In this document: in pieces, positions 1-5,426 of the stretch | Position numbering within the stretch: the stretch's first letter is position 1 | Layout: each line of letters opens with the position of its first letter | DNA from: Pseudomonadota bacterium | GTDB taxonomy: Bacteria > Pseudomonadota > Gammaproteobacteria > Burkholderiales > Ferrovaceae | Direction: 5' to 3' | Length of the DNA stretch: 5,426 nt | NCBI GenBank assembly: GCA_021794775.1 | Contig: JAJYQG010000201.1 | Span: 1-5,426 of the forward strand | The notes under the pieces: generated by a model | What the model was told of the DNA's origin: nothing | The model's input: only the letters and a program-made list of their open reading frames with translations | The model's database searches: none | Made by a program: the position numbers and the translations under genes

Positions 1-1
1 G

Positions 2-1108
2 TACGATGCTGAACAGGGGTTGGGTTACCGTGTGCTGGCGGGGGGTGGTTTGGGGCGGACACCTCTGGTGGCGGAGATCGTGCGCGAATTTCTGCCAGCG
101 CGTCATCTGTTGACGTACCTTGAGGCCATTCTGCGTGTCTACAACCGCTATGGTCGGCGTGACAATAAATATAAGGCGCGCATCAAGATTCTGGTGCGTG
201 CGATGTCCATCGAGCGTTTTCGCCGCGAGGTGGAACAGGCTTGGGAGCAAGAAAAGGACGGACCAGCGACGCTGGTGGAGGAAGAAGTGGCGCGCATCGC
301 AGCACGCATGGTCAAGCCCCCGTACGCCAACCTGGCGGACGAAGTTCCGGTGGCTGTTCGTGAACGGATAGCCCGGGATCAGGACTTTGCCCATTGGTAC
401 CACCAGAATCTGCATGCCCATAAGGTGGCGGGTTACACCAATGTGGTGCTGTCGTTGAAGAGGGTGGGGCATGCGCCGGGCGATGCCAGCGCCGAAGAAA
501 TGGAGGCTGTGGCCGATCTTTCGGAGCGCTTTGGTTTTGGCGAGATCCGTGTCAGCCATGAGCAGAATCTGGTGCTGCCGGACGTGCGTCAGGATCACTT
601 GCCCGAACTCTACGATGCCCTCAACGCACTCGCCCTGGCTACGCCCAATGTTGGTCTTCTGACCAACATCATCGCTTGCCCTGGAGGAGATTATTGCGCT
701 CTGGCCAACGCGCGGTCATTGCCGATTGCAGCGGCAGTACAGGCCCGTTTTGCCGATGCCGAGCGGGTTCGTGACGTTGGCCCCCTGGATCTCAACATTT
801 CCGGATGCATGAATGCGTGCGGTCACCACCATGTGGGCGGCATCGGCATTCTTGGGGTCGACAAACATGGCAAAGAGTTTTACCAGGTCACGCTGGGTGG
901 TTCGCAAGCGCCAGCCCGCCTGGGTAAGGTGATCGGTCCATCGCTGAGTGCCGAGGAAGTTCCGGAAGCACTGGAAACCATCATCGAGCTTTACCGTGAG
1001 ATTCGTCTGCATGCCGGTGAAACCTTGGTGGAAACGGTGGAAAGGGTCGGGTTGGAACCGTTCCGTGACGTGGTTTATGTTCCCCATCAGGCGGTGGCCA
1101 ATGGCTGA
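2..1108 (+). CDS. cysI: Sulfite reductase hemoprotein (nitrite/sulfite reductase family), 5' truncated by window edge
   Basis: This enzyme reduces sulfite to sulfide with six electrons, using a coupled siroheme/[4Fe-4S] centre in the cytoplasm; it is the last reductive step of sulfate assimilation. The frame is open from base 2, so the visible 368 residues are the C-terminal part; such single-chain reductases usually have about 550 residues, so roughly 180 are missing on the left. The TTG at 20 is internal, not the start. The cluster-ligand cysteines are all present: a C-x5-C pair (codons 677-679 and 695-697, in ACPGGDYC) and a C-x3-C pair (codons 806-808 and 818-820, in GCMNACGHHH). The upstream GGGLGRTP and YGRRDNKYKARIK stretches are typical of proteobacterial CysI. 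The last 8 nt overlap the DUF934 gene. No flavoprotein (cysJ) is visible, so the electron donor is open. A nitrite reductase is the main alternative, but the cysHDN neighbours argue for sulfite. Confidence 0.93.
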   Translation, partial: YDAEQGLGYRVLAGGGLGRTPLVAEIVREFLPARHLLTYLEAILRVYNRYGRRDNKYKARIKILVRAMSIERFRREVEQAWEQEKDGPATLVEEEVARIAARMVKPPYANLADEVPVAVRERIARDQDFAHWYHQNLHAHKVAGYTNVVLSLKRVGHAPGDASAEEMEAVADLSERFGFGEIRVSHEQNLVLPDVRQDHLPELYDALNALALATPNVGLLTNIIACPGGDYCALANARSLPIAAAVQARFADAERVRDVGPLDLNISGCMNACGHHHVGGIGILGVDKHGKEFYQVTLGGSQAPARLGKVIGPSLSAEEVPEALETIIELYREIRLHAGETLVETVERVGLEPFRDVVYVPHQAVANG

Positions 1109-1604
1109 TATTCTGATCGATCGACAGGTTCTGCAGGATGTTTGGCAACGTCTGCCGGAAGGCGAGGAGCGCCCTTCGACGCCTGGAAGCTGGCTCTACA
1201 CATTGCCCCAATGGCAAGCGTTGGGCGGGGATGAAGCCTTGCATCTGGGGCCGGTAGGACTTTGGCTTGAAACGGGACAGGATCACGAAGCCTTGCTCCC
1301 CTACCTCGCGCCCCTGCAACTCATCGCCATTCATTTCCCATCCTTCACCGATGGGCGTGGCCATAGCCTGGCGCGCTGGTTGCGACAGCATGCGGGATAC
1401 CGTGGCGAATTGCGTGCCGTGGGCGATGTGTTTCGTGATACGGTACATGAACTGTCCCGTTGTGGTTTCAATGCTTTTTCACCAAGATTGGGAGAAAATG
1501 CCGATAACCTTAAGAAAGGGCTTGATTTGTTCAGTGATGCTTACCAGCTCTCAGTGGATCGACCCGAACCTTTGTTTCGGCGCCGTCTTAATGGTTCCCT
1601 GTGA
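1101..1604 (+). CDS. DUF934 family protein of the sulfate-assimilation operon
   Basis: The 167-residue product matches the DUF934 family (Pfam PF06073 from memory), a proteobacterial family found almost always next to cysI and cysH. Its biochemical role is not established to my knowledge; an accessory role in sulfite or APS reduction is an inference from position. Recognisable family stretches are FPSFTDGRGHSLARWLR, then YRGELRAVGDVFRD and RCGFNAFSPR in the middle to C-terminal half, ending in a helical segment with FSDAYQ. There is no signal peptide or membrane segment, so it should be cytoplasmic. The ATG at 1101 was chosen because it gives the usual family length and overlaps the cysI stop by 8 nt (ATGGCTGA), which suggests translational coupling. 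The frame stays open upstream to 948, but that stretch lies inside cysI and does not look like the family. The stop is followed by the cysH ATG 11 nt later. Confidence 0.9.
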   Translation: MADILIDRQVLQDVWQRLPEGEERPSTPGSWLYTLPQWQALGGDEALHLGPVGLWLETGQDHEALLPYLAPLQLIAIHFPSFTDGRGHSLARWLRQHAGYRGELRAVGDVFRDTVHELSRCGFNAFSPRLGENADNLKKGLDLFSDAYQLSVDRPEPLFRRRLNGSL

Positions 1605-1608
1605 GGAG
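1603..1608 (+). promoter_or_regulatory. Ribosome binding site of cysH
   Basis: GAGGAG is a strong Shine-Dalgarno match overlapping the DUF934 stop codon, with a 7-nt spacer to the ATG at 1616. It decides the cysH start: the in-frame GTG at 1601 would put the start codon upstream of and touching this site and is therefore unlikely. Confidence 0.75.
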
Positions 1609-1615
1609 TAACACG

Positions 1616-2326
1616 ATGGATGACAAAATTGCCGCCCTGGAGCAGCGCCTGAAGGATTGGAGCGCAACGTTGCAACCCTTGTGCCAGGCCAGTAGCCTCG
1701 GTGCGGAAGATATGGTGCTGACCGACGTTATCTGTCGGTTGGCACTGCCCATTCCGGTTTTTACCCTAGATACCGGGCGCTTGCATGAGGCTACCTACCG
1801 CTTGCTGGATCGTATCTACGACCATTATGGATGTCGCATCACGGTGGTTTGGCCGAATCCGGATGCGGTGCAGCGCCTGGTTCATGAGCAGGGGATGAAC
1901 GGTTTCTACGACAGCGTCGAGCGGCGACGTCGTTGCTGCCAGGTGCGGAAGGTCGAGGGGTTGGAGCGTGCATTGTCGGGACAGCGTGCCTGGATGACCG
2001 GGTTGCGCCGTGAACAGTCGCCAGAGCGGGGTGAAGTGGCACTCGAAGCCACCGACGCTCGCACCGGAACTCTCAAGTTGAGTCCGCTGGCTGACTGGAG
2101 CAGGGACGATGTCTGGGCTTATCTGGATCGTTTCAGTGTGCCTTATAACCCCTTGCACGAACAGGGTTATGTCAGCATTGGTTGTGAGCCTTGCACGCGC
2201 GCTTTGCAGCCTGGGGAAGAAGAACGGGCCGGTCGTTGGTGGTGGGAAACGAGCGGCCAGAAAGAATGCGGTCTCCATGGTGCCGATCATGCCGTGGGCA
2301 ACGAAGAGGAAAAGGTAGAGTCATGA
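1616..2326 (+). CDS. cysH: Iron-sulfur adenylylsulfate (APS) reductase, assimilatory
   Basis: This 236-residue PAPS-reductase-family enzyme converts adenylylsulfate to sulfite plus AMP, drawing electrons from thioredoxin or a similar thiol donor. The nucleotide-binding part of the adenine nucleotide alpha-hydrolase-like fold shows SSLGAEDMV (about 26-34), LDTGRLHEATY (51-61) and TGLRREQSPERG (128-139). The four [4Fe-4S] ligands of APS-type reductases are present as C107-C108 (RRCCQVRK) and C190/C193 (GCEPC). The nucleophilic cysteine is C218 in KECGLH near the C-terminus, followed by a short acidic tail. Enzymes that use only PAPS, such as E. coli CysH, lack the two cysteine pairs, so APS is the likely substrate; a few iron-sulfur members accept both. 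The start at 1616 follows a good ribosome site. The stop overlaps the cysD start by 4 nt. No APS kinase gene is visible, which fits direct APS use. Confidence 0.94.
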   Translation: MDDKIAALEQRLKDWSATLQPLCQASSLGAEDMVLTDVICRLALPIPVFTLDTGRLHEATYRLLDRIYDHYGCRITVVWPNPDAVQRLVHEQGMNGFYDSVERRRRCCQVRKVEGLERALSGQRAWMTGLRREQSPERGEVALEATDARTGTLKLSPLADWSRDDVWAYLDRFSVPYNPLHEQGYVSIGCEPCTRALQPGEEERAGRWWWETSGQKECGLHGADHAVGNEEEKVES

Positions 2327-3267
2327 CAGCAGCCAAGGCATGGGTCCATGTTTCTGAGGAACATGAGGGGGAATCCTGGGATCATCTCGATCGTCTGGAA
2401 TCGGAATCTATTCATATTTTACGCGAGGTTGTGGCGCAATCCTCGAAACCTGTCCTGCTGTTCTCGGGCGGAAAGGATTCCATGGTGATGTTGCATCTGG
2501 CGCGCAAAGCCTTTCATCCACAGCGTTTGCCTTTTCCGCTGATGCATGTCGACACCGGGCATAATTTTCCCGAAGTGCTGGAGTTCCGCGACAGCGTGGT
2601 GGCCGAACTGGGTGTTGAACTCATCGTGCGCTCCGTTGAGGATTCCATTCGACAGGGGCGGGCGCGGGTGCGTTCGGCCCTTGACAGTCGCAATGCTTTG
2701 CAAGCGGTGACCTTGGTGGATGCCATTCACGAGTTGGGTTTTGATGCCTGTCTCGGTGGGGCACGGCGTGATGAGGAAAAGGCTCGGGCCAAAGAGAGAA
2801 TTTTCTCCTTTCGCGATGAATTCGGTGGCTGGGACCCCAAAAACCAGCGTCCCGAGCTCTGGGATTTGTACAATGCTCGCGTCCATCCTGGTGAAAACAT
2901 GCGTGTTTTTCCAATCAGCAACTGGACCGAAATGGATGTGTGGGAGTACATCGAGCGTGAAAACCTGAAGCTTCCCACGCTCTATTTTGCCCATGAGCGT
3001 GCGGTGATATCCCGGGGTCAGCAATGGGTCCCGCTGACCGACTTGACGCCCCCCAGAGAAGGCGAGTCCGTGGAACGGCGCTCGGTGCGTTTCCGTACCG
3101 TGGGAGACATGACCTGCACCTGCCCTGTATTGTCTGAGGCCCGTTCGGTGCGTGACATCCTTCAGGAAACCGCCACCAGCGAGCTCACGGAACGGGGCGC
3201 GACGCGCCAGGACGACCAGACCTCGGAAGCCTCCATGGAGCTGCGCAAGCGCCAGGGCTATTTCTGA
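2323..3267 (+). CDS. cysD: Sulfate adenylyltransferase subunit 2 (ATP sulfurylase, small subunit)
   Basis: CysD is the catalytic half of the heterodimeric ATP sulfurylase that activates sulfate to APS with ATP; the GTPase CysN drives the reaction. The 314-residue product has the PP-loop SGGKDS at residues 48-53, HVDTGHNFPEVLEFRD at about 75-90, GGARRDEEKARAKERIFSFR at 145-164 and RVFPISNWTEMDVWEY at 194-209. It ends with the family tail DDQTSEASMELRKRQGYF, so it is complete. Length is close to the usual 300-315. The ATG at 2323 was chosen because it forms an ATGA overlap with the cysH stop and gives the expected N-terminus (HLDRLESESIHILREV from residue 21). The frame is open upstream to 2191, but that part is out of frame with, and inside, cysH. 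Purine-rich sequence at 2303-2320 may serve as ribosome site, although reinitiation from cysH is plausible. Confidence 0.96.
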   Translation: MTAAKAWVHVSEEHEGESWDHLDRLESESIHILREVVAQSSKPVLLFSGGKDSMVMLHLARKAFHPQRLPFPLMHVDTGHNFPEVLEFRDSVVAELGVELIVRSVEDSIRQGRARVRSALDSRNALQAVTLVDAIHELGFDACLGGARRDEEKARAKERIFSFRDEFGGWDPKNQRPELWDLYNARVHPGENMRVFPISNWTEMDVWEYIERENLKLPTLYFAHERAVISRGQQWVPLTDLTPPREGESVERRSVRFRTVGDMTCTCPVLSEARSVRDILQETATSELTERGATRQDDQTSEASMELRKRQGYF

Positions 3268-3289
3268 CATTCCCCAAACGGATCCCAAG

Positions 3290-4552
3290 ATGGCAAAAAC
3301 AACGGACAAACTGGAAATACTGCGTTTCATCACCTGTGGCTCGGTGGATGATGGCAAAAGCACGCTGATTGGACGCTTGCTGCTGGACAGCAAAGCGGTC
3401 CTGTCGGATCAATGGCAGGCGATTGCTTCGACCTCGCAGCGGCGGGGTATGGAGCAGGTGGATTTGTCGCTGCTGACTGATGGCTTGCAATCGGAACGGG
3501 AGCAGGGCATCACCATTGATGTGGCTTACCGCTATTTCAGCACGCCCAAGCGTCGATTCATCATCGCCGATACCCCAGGGCATGCCCAGTACACGCGCAA
3601 CATGGTTACCGGGGCCAGCACTGCCGATTTGGCCATCCTGCTGCTGGATGTCAGAAAAGGTGTGGTGGAGCAGACGCGGCGCCATGCCCATATCGTACGT
3701 TTGCTGGGCATTCGACGGGTGGTGGTGGCGGTTAACAAGATGGACCTTGCCGATTACCGTCAGGATGCTTTCGACAAGGTACAGCAGGATTTTGAAGACT
3801 TTGCTCGCCCCCTCGGGTTCCGTGAAGTGGATATTTTGCCGCTCAGCGCGGTGCATGGCGATGGTGTGGTGCAACGGGGGGAGAACATGGCATGGTTTGA
3901 TGGCCCAACCCTGATGGACATCCTGGAGCATGCGCCACTCGATGAGGTGGCGCTGGAAGGTGCTTTCCGTTATCCGGTCCAGGGGGTAGGTCGTTTGCCC
4001 GCCCTGCATGGGGAAGAGAGGCGCGGTGCCTTGGGGCGTGTGGAAAGCGGTCGTGTGGCGGTGGGGGATGCGGTGGTGGTGTTGCCTTCCGGACGTCACA
4101 GTCGCGTGGCCTCCATTGAAACCTGGGAAGGGACGTTGAAAGAAGCGCGCAGCGGGCAATCGGTGACCTTGACGCTCGAAGACCAGATCGACTTTGCCCG
4201 CGGCGACATGATCGCTGGGGTAGATCGTCCGCCCCAGTTGGGCAAGACGTTCGAGGCGATCGTATGCTGGTTCTCCGACCAACCGTTTGATCCTGCCAGG
4301 CGTTTATGGGTGCAGCAGACGACGCGCAGCACCCCTGTGAAGTTCGATACTATCCTGGCGCGCCTCAATGTTCAGACCTCCGAGGAGGAAGCGCATCCGG
4401 ATGGGGTGGTGATGAACGATCTGGTGCGCATTGCGATGCGTGTTCAGCATCCCCTGGCTTACGATGCGTATGAGGCCAACCGTGCCTCTGGCAGCTTCAT
4501 CGTGATCGATGCTGTGACCCATGATACCGTGGCGGCGGGCATGATTTGCTGA
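3290..4552 (+). CDS. cysN: Sulfate adenylyltransferase subunit 1 (ATP sulfurylase GTPase subunit)
   Basis: CysN is the regulatory GTPase, of the elongation-factor type, whose GTP hydrolysis is coupled to APS synthesis by CysD. The 420-residue product shows all GTPase elements: G1 GSVDDGKS at 17-24, G2 around T75 (EQGITID), G3 DTPGH at 94-98, G4 NKMD at 149-152 and G5 LSA at 185-187. A beta-barrel domain of the EF-Tu domain 2 type follows from about 225 to 310, then a C-terminal barrel to the end (ITAAGMI-like end, here VAAGMIC). There is no fused C-terminal APS kinase, unlike the NodQ/CysNC form. The chain is slightly shorter than E. coli CysN (about 475), mainly through a short N-terminal extension. 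ATG 3290 is the only ATG that precedes G1 in an open frame; the open stretch back to 3152 lies in cysD. The ribosome site is poor (ACGGA at 3278-3282), and the gap to cysD is 22 nt. Confidence 0.95.
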   Translation: MAKTTDKLEILRFITCGSVDDGKSTLIGRLLLDSKAVLSDQWQAIASTSQRRGMEQVDLSLLTDGLQSEREQGITIDVAYRYFSTPKRRFIIADTPGHAQYTRNMVTGASTADLAILLLDVRKGVVEQTRRHAHIVRLLGIRRVVVAVNKMDLADYRQDAFDKVQQDFEDFARPLGFREVDILPLSAVHGDGVVQRGENMAWFDGPTLMDILEHAPLDEVALEGAFRYPVQGVGRLPALHGEERRGALGRVESGRVAVGDAVVVLPSGRHSRVASIETWEGTLKEARSGQSVTLTLEDQIDFARGDMIAGVDRPPQLGKTFEAIVCWFSDQPFDPARRLWVQQTTRSTPVKFDTILARLNVQTSEEEAHPDGVVMNDLVRIAMRVQHPLAYDAYEANRASGSFIVIDAVTHDTVAAGMIC

Positions 4553-4565
4553 AAACCCCGCCACG
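4528..4565 (+). terminator. Inverted repeat at cysN stop, possible weak terminator
   Basis: CGTGGCGG (4528-4535) is a perfect reverse complement of CCGCCACG (4558-4565), with a 22-nt loop that contains the cysN stop. An alternative pairing, GGCGGG (4534-4539) with CCCGCC (4557-4562), has a 17-nt loop. The bases that follow (AAATTTC) are not a proper T-tract, so an intrinsic terminator is uncertain; it might instead protect the 3' end of the cys transcript or be chance in GC-rich coding DNA. Confidence 0.3.
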
Positions 4566-4575
4566 AAATTTCAGG

Positions 4576-4604
4576 GATCGGTTACCATAAGGGAGCGTTA
4601 TCAT
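4576..4604 (+). promoter_or_regulatory. Weak promoter candidate ahead of the lipoprotein gene
   Basis: TATCAT at 4599-4604 matches five of six bases of the sigma-70 -10 box and lies about 20 nt upstream of the lipoprotein ATG. The -35 position at normal spacing (4576-4581, GATCGG) does not match, so this would need an activator or another sigma factor, or may be chance. Nothing else resembling an operator is seen in the 72-nt gap. Confidence 0.2.
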
Positions 4605-4610
4605 CGAACA

Positions 4611-4616
4611 AAGGGA
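4611..4616 (+). promoter_or_regulatory. Ribosome binding site of the lipoprotein gene, inside a small inverted repeat
   Basis: AAGGGA sits 8 nt before the ATG at 4625. GGGA (4613-4616) can pair with TCCC (4620-4623) across a 3-nt loop, which would partly hide the site. The stem is only four pairs, so any control by it is speculative. Confidence 0.5.
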
Positions 4617-4624
4617 ATATCCCC

Positions 4625-4828
4625 ATGAGAGTCATGGTGTGTGTCGGTCTTCTGTTATGTCTGGCGGCGTGTGAGAACACCAAGACCAAGCTTTATTACC
4701 TTGATCATCCGGAAGAAATCAAAACCGACCTGGCGGAATGCCAGAAAGCCGGCAAGAATACCTACAATTGCAATCAAGCCTCGCTGGCAGAATTTGAACT
4801 CCAGCATAAGGGTGCCCAGATTCCATGA
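4625..4828 (+). CDS. Small EexN-like lipoprotein
   Basis: The 67-residue product begins with a short hydrophobic signal (residues 1-15) ending in the lipobox LAAC, so signal peptidase II should cleave before C16, giving a lipid-anchored mature peptide of 52 residues. Residue +2 is Glu, not the Asp that retains lipoproteins in the inner membrane, so an outer-membrane location is likely. The mature part YYLDHPEEIKTDLAECQKAG with a later Cys (C39 and C49) resembles EexN-family lipoproteins, a family named for entry exclusion in conjugative plasmids but widespread on chromosomes, where its role is unclear. C39 and C49 could form a disulfide in the periplasm. The gene has a ribosome site at 4611-4616. 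Its stop overlaps the next start by 4 nt (ATGA at 4825-4828). No conjugation genes are nearby, so an entry-exclusion function cannot be inferred here. Confidence 0.75.
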   Translation: MRVMVCVGLLLCLAACENTKTKLYYLDHPEEIKTDLAECQKAGKNTYNCNQASLAEFELQHKGAQIP

Positions 4829-5426
4829 TGGGTCAGGGGGCTTCTCCGGGTGCTCCCGAAACAGGGACCTGTGACGGGGAAGATGCCACGCTGCTGCGTC
4901 AAAAACGCATGACGGAAATCGTCATGCAGATTGCCAGCGATGGCCTGCATGTCATCGATGCCAAGGGATGCCTGGTGGCGATGAGCGATTCGTTTTGCGA
5001 GTCGTTGGGATATACCCGAGAAGAGTTGATGGGGCAATCCCTGACACTTTGGGACATCAAGTTTGCTCAGGACGGACTGGAACAGCGCTTGCAGCAGTTC
5101 ATGGCGCTCGACGACCATACCTTTGAAAGCCAGCATCGCAAGAAAAATGGTCAAGTGGTTGATGTCGAAGTTCATGTGCGCGGTTTTCGGGTCGGCCATG
5201 AAGCGCTGTTGTTCTGCTCCTCACGGGACATTTCCCTGCGCAAGCAATCCGAATCCCTGATTCGTCTGCAGGCTGGGGCGCTCAACAACAGCGTCAACGG
5301 CATTGCCATCGCCGACGCTACCTTGCCCGATTTGCCTCTGGTGTATGTCAATCCGGCTTTCGAGCGCATCACGGGCTATTCGTCGGTTGAAGCCATTGGA
5401 CAGAATTGTCGTTTTCTTCAGGGGAC
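4825..5426 (+). CDS. PAS/LOV sensor protein, 3' truncated by window edge
   Basis: Two hundred N-terminal residues are visible and the frame is still open at the right edge. No signal peptide or membrane segment is seen, so a cytoplasmic sensor is likely. The first PAS domain spans about 31-138 (ASDGLHVIDAKGCLV, SLGYTREELMGQSL, then HRKKNGQVVDVEV and FCSSRDISLRKQSE as its closing strand). A helical linker (about 138-155) leads to a second PAS domain beginning at about 151 with PLVYVNPAFERITGYSSVEA and GQNCRFLQG (192-200). That is the LOV signature, with C195 (codon 5407-5409) at the position that forms the flavin adduct in blue light. The output is not visible; histidine kinase or GGDEF/EAL modules are the usual partners. 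ATG 4825 overlaps the lipoprotein stop (ATGA); ATG 4828 is an equally possible start. AAGGG at 4808-4812 is a distant ribosome site, so translational coupling is plausible. Confidence 0.85.
   Translation, partial: MMGQGASPGAPETGTCDGEDATLLRQKRMTEIVMQIASDGLHVIDAKGCLVAMSDSFCESLGYTREELMGQSLTLWDIKFAQDGLEQRLQQFMALDDHTFESQHRKKNGQVVDVEVHVRGFRVGHEALLFCSSRDISLRKQSESLIRLQAGALNNSVNGIAIADATLPDLPLVYVNPAFERITGYSSVEAIGQNCRFLQG

Noticed and set aside
20..22. TTG as the start of the sulfite reductase gene
   Set aside because: The frame is open to the left edge and the residues before it continue the family sequence, so the gene is cut by the window.
948..1100. N-terminal extension of the DUF934 gene into cysI
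   Set aside because: The extra residues overlap the conserved C-terminus of cysI in another frame and do not look like the family; the ATG at 1101 gives the usual length.
2191..2322. Upstream start for cysD
   Set aside because: The extension lies over the cysH region coding for C190/C193 and C218; the ATGA overlap at 2323 gives a normal CysD N-terminus.
3152..3289. Upstream GTG start for cysN
   Set aside because: It would place 46 basic, proline-rich residues encoded out of frame over the conserved cysD tail; ATG 3290 fits the family.
2419..3393. Open frame on the - strand (324 codons) opposite cysD and the start of cysN
   Set aside because: It crosses two well-supported genes in antisense and resembles no protein family; a shadow of codon bias.
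3185..4282. Long open frame on the - strand (365 codons) opposite cysN
   Set aside because: It lies antisense to a fully motif-supported cysN and has no recognisable domain; long antisense frames are common in GC-rich genes.
4625..4828. Lipoprotein as evidence for a conjugative element
   Set aside because: EexN-like proteins occur widely on chromosomes, and no transfer, integrase or plasmid gene is visible nearby.
1..5426. tRNA or rRNA genes, CRISPR arrays, insertion sequences, riboswitches
   Set aside because: None is seen; the window is almost entirely coding, and the single 72-nt gap is too short for a known riboswitch or array and shows no such pattern.

Overview
The window shows a compact assimilatory sulfate-reduction operon on the + strand, followed by a small lipoprotein gene and the start of a PAS/LOV sensor gene. 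All six genes point the same way. The gene order (sulfite reductase, DUF934, APS reductase, cysD, cysN) and the protein motifs, as I recall them, most resemble betaproteobacterial clusters (Burkholderia/Ralstonia type) or close relatives such as other chemolithotrophic or methylotrophic proteobacteria. That placement rests on recalled protein similarity only; genus and species cannot be given.

Positions 1-4552 hold the operon. It begins with the 3' two thirds of a siroheme/[4Fe-4S] sulfite reductase gene, cut by the left edge. A DUF934 gene follows with an 8-nt overlap, then an iron-sulfur APS reductase (cysH) 11 nt downstream, cysD with a 4-nt ATGA overlap, and cysN after a 22-nt gap. I see no internal promoter or terminator, so this is probably one transcript. 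The proposed flow is: sulfate + ATP to APS (CysD/CysN), APS to sulfite (CysH, with the cysteine set of APS-using reductases), sulfite to sulfide (CysI). CysN has no fused APS kinase and no cysC is present, which fits a route that skips PAPS. The electron donor of the sulfite reductase is not visible.

Positions 4553-4624 form the only real intergenic gap. A GC-rich inverted repeat spans the cysN stop, and a weak -10-like hexamer and a Shine-Dalgarno inside a tiny inverted repeat precede the next gene.

Positions 4625-5426 hold a 67-residue EexN-like lipoprotein whose stop overlaps (ATGA) the start of a multi-PAS sensor protein. The second PAS domain carries the GxNCRFLQ signature of LOV photoreceptors, with the flavin-adduct cysteine present, just before the window ends. 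The output domain is outside the window. This putative blue-light sensor, apparently coupled to a small lipoprotein, is the least ordinary part of the window. The rest is well-known metabolism, apart from the DUF934 protein, whose biochemical role I do not know.
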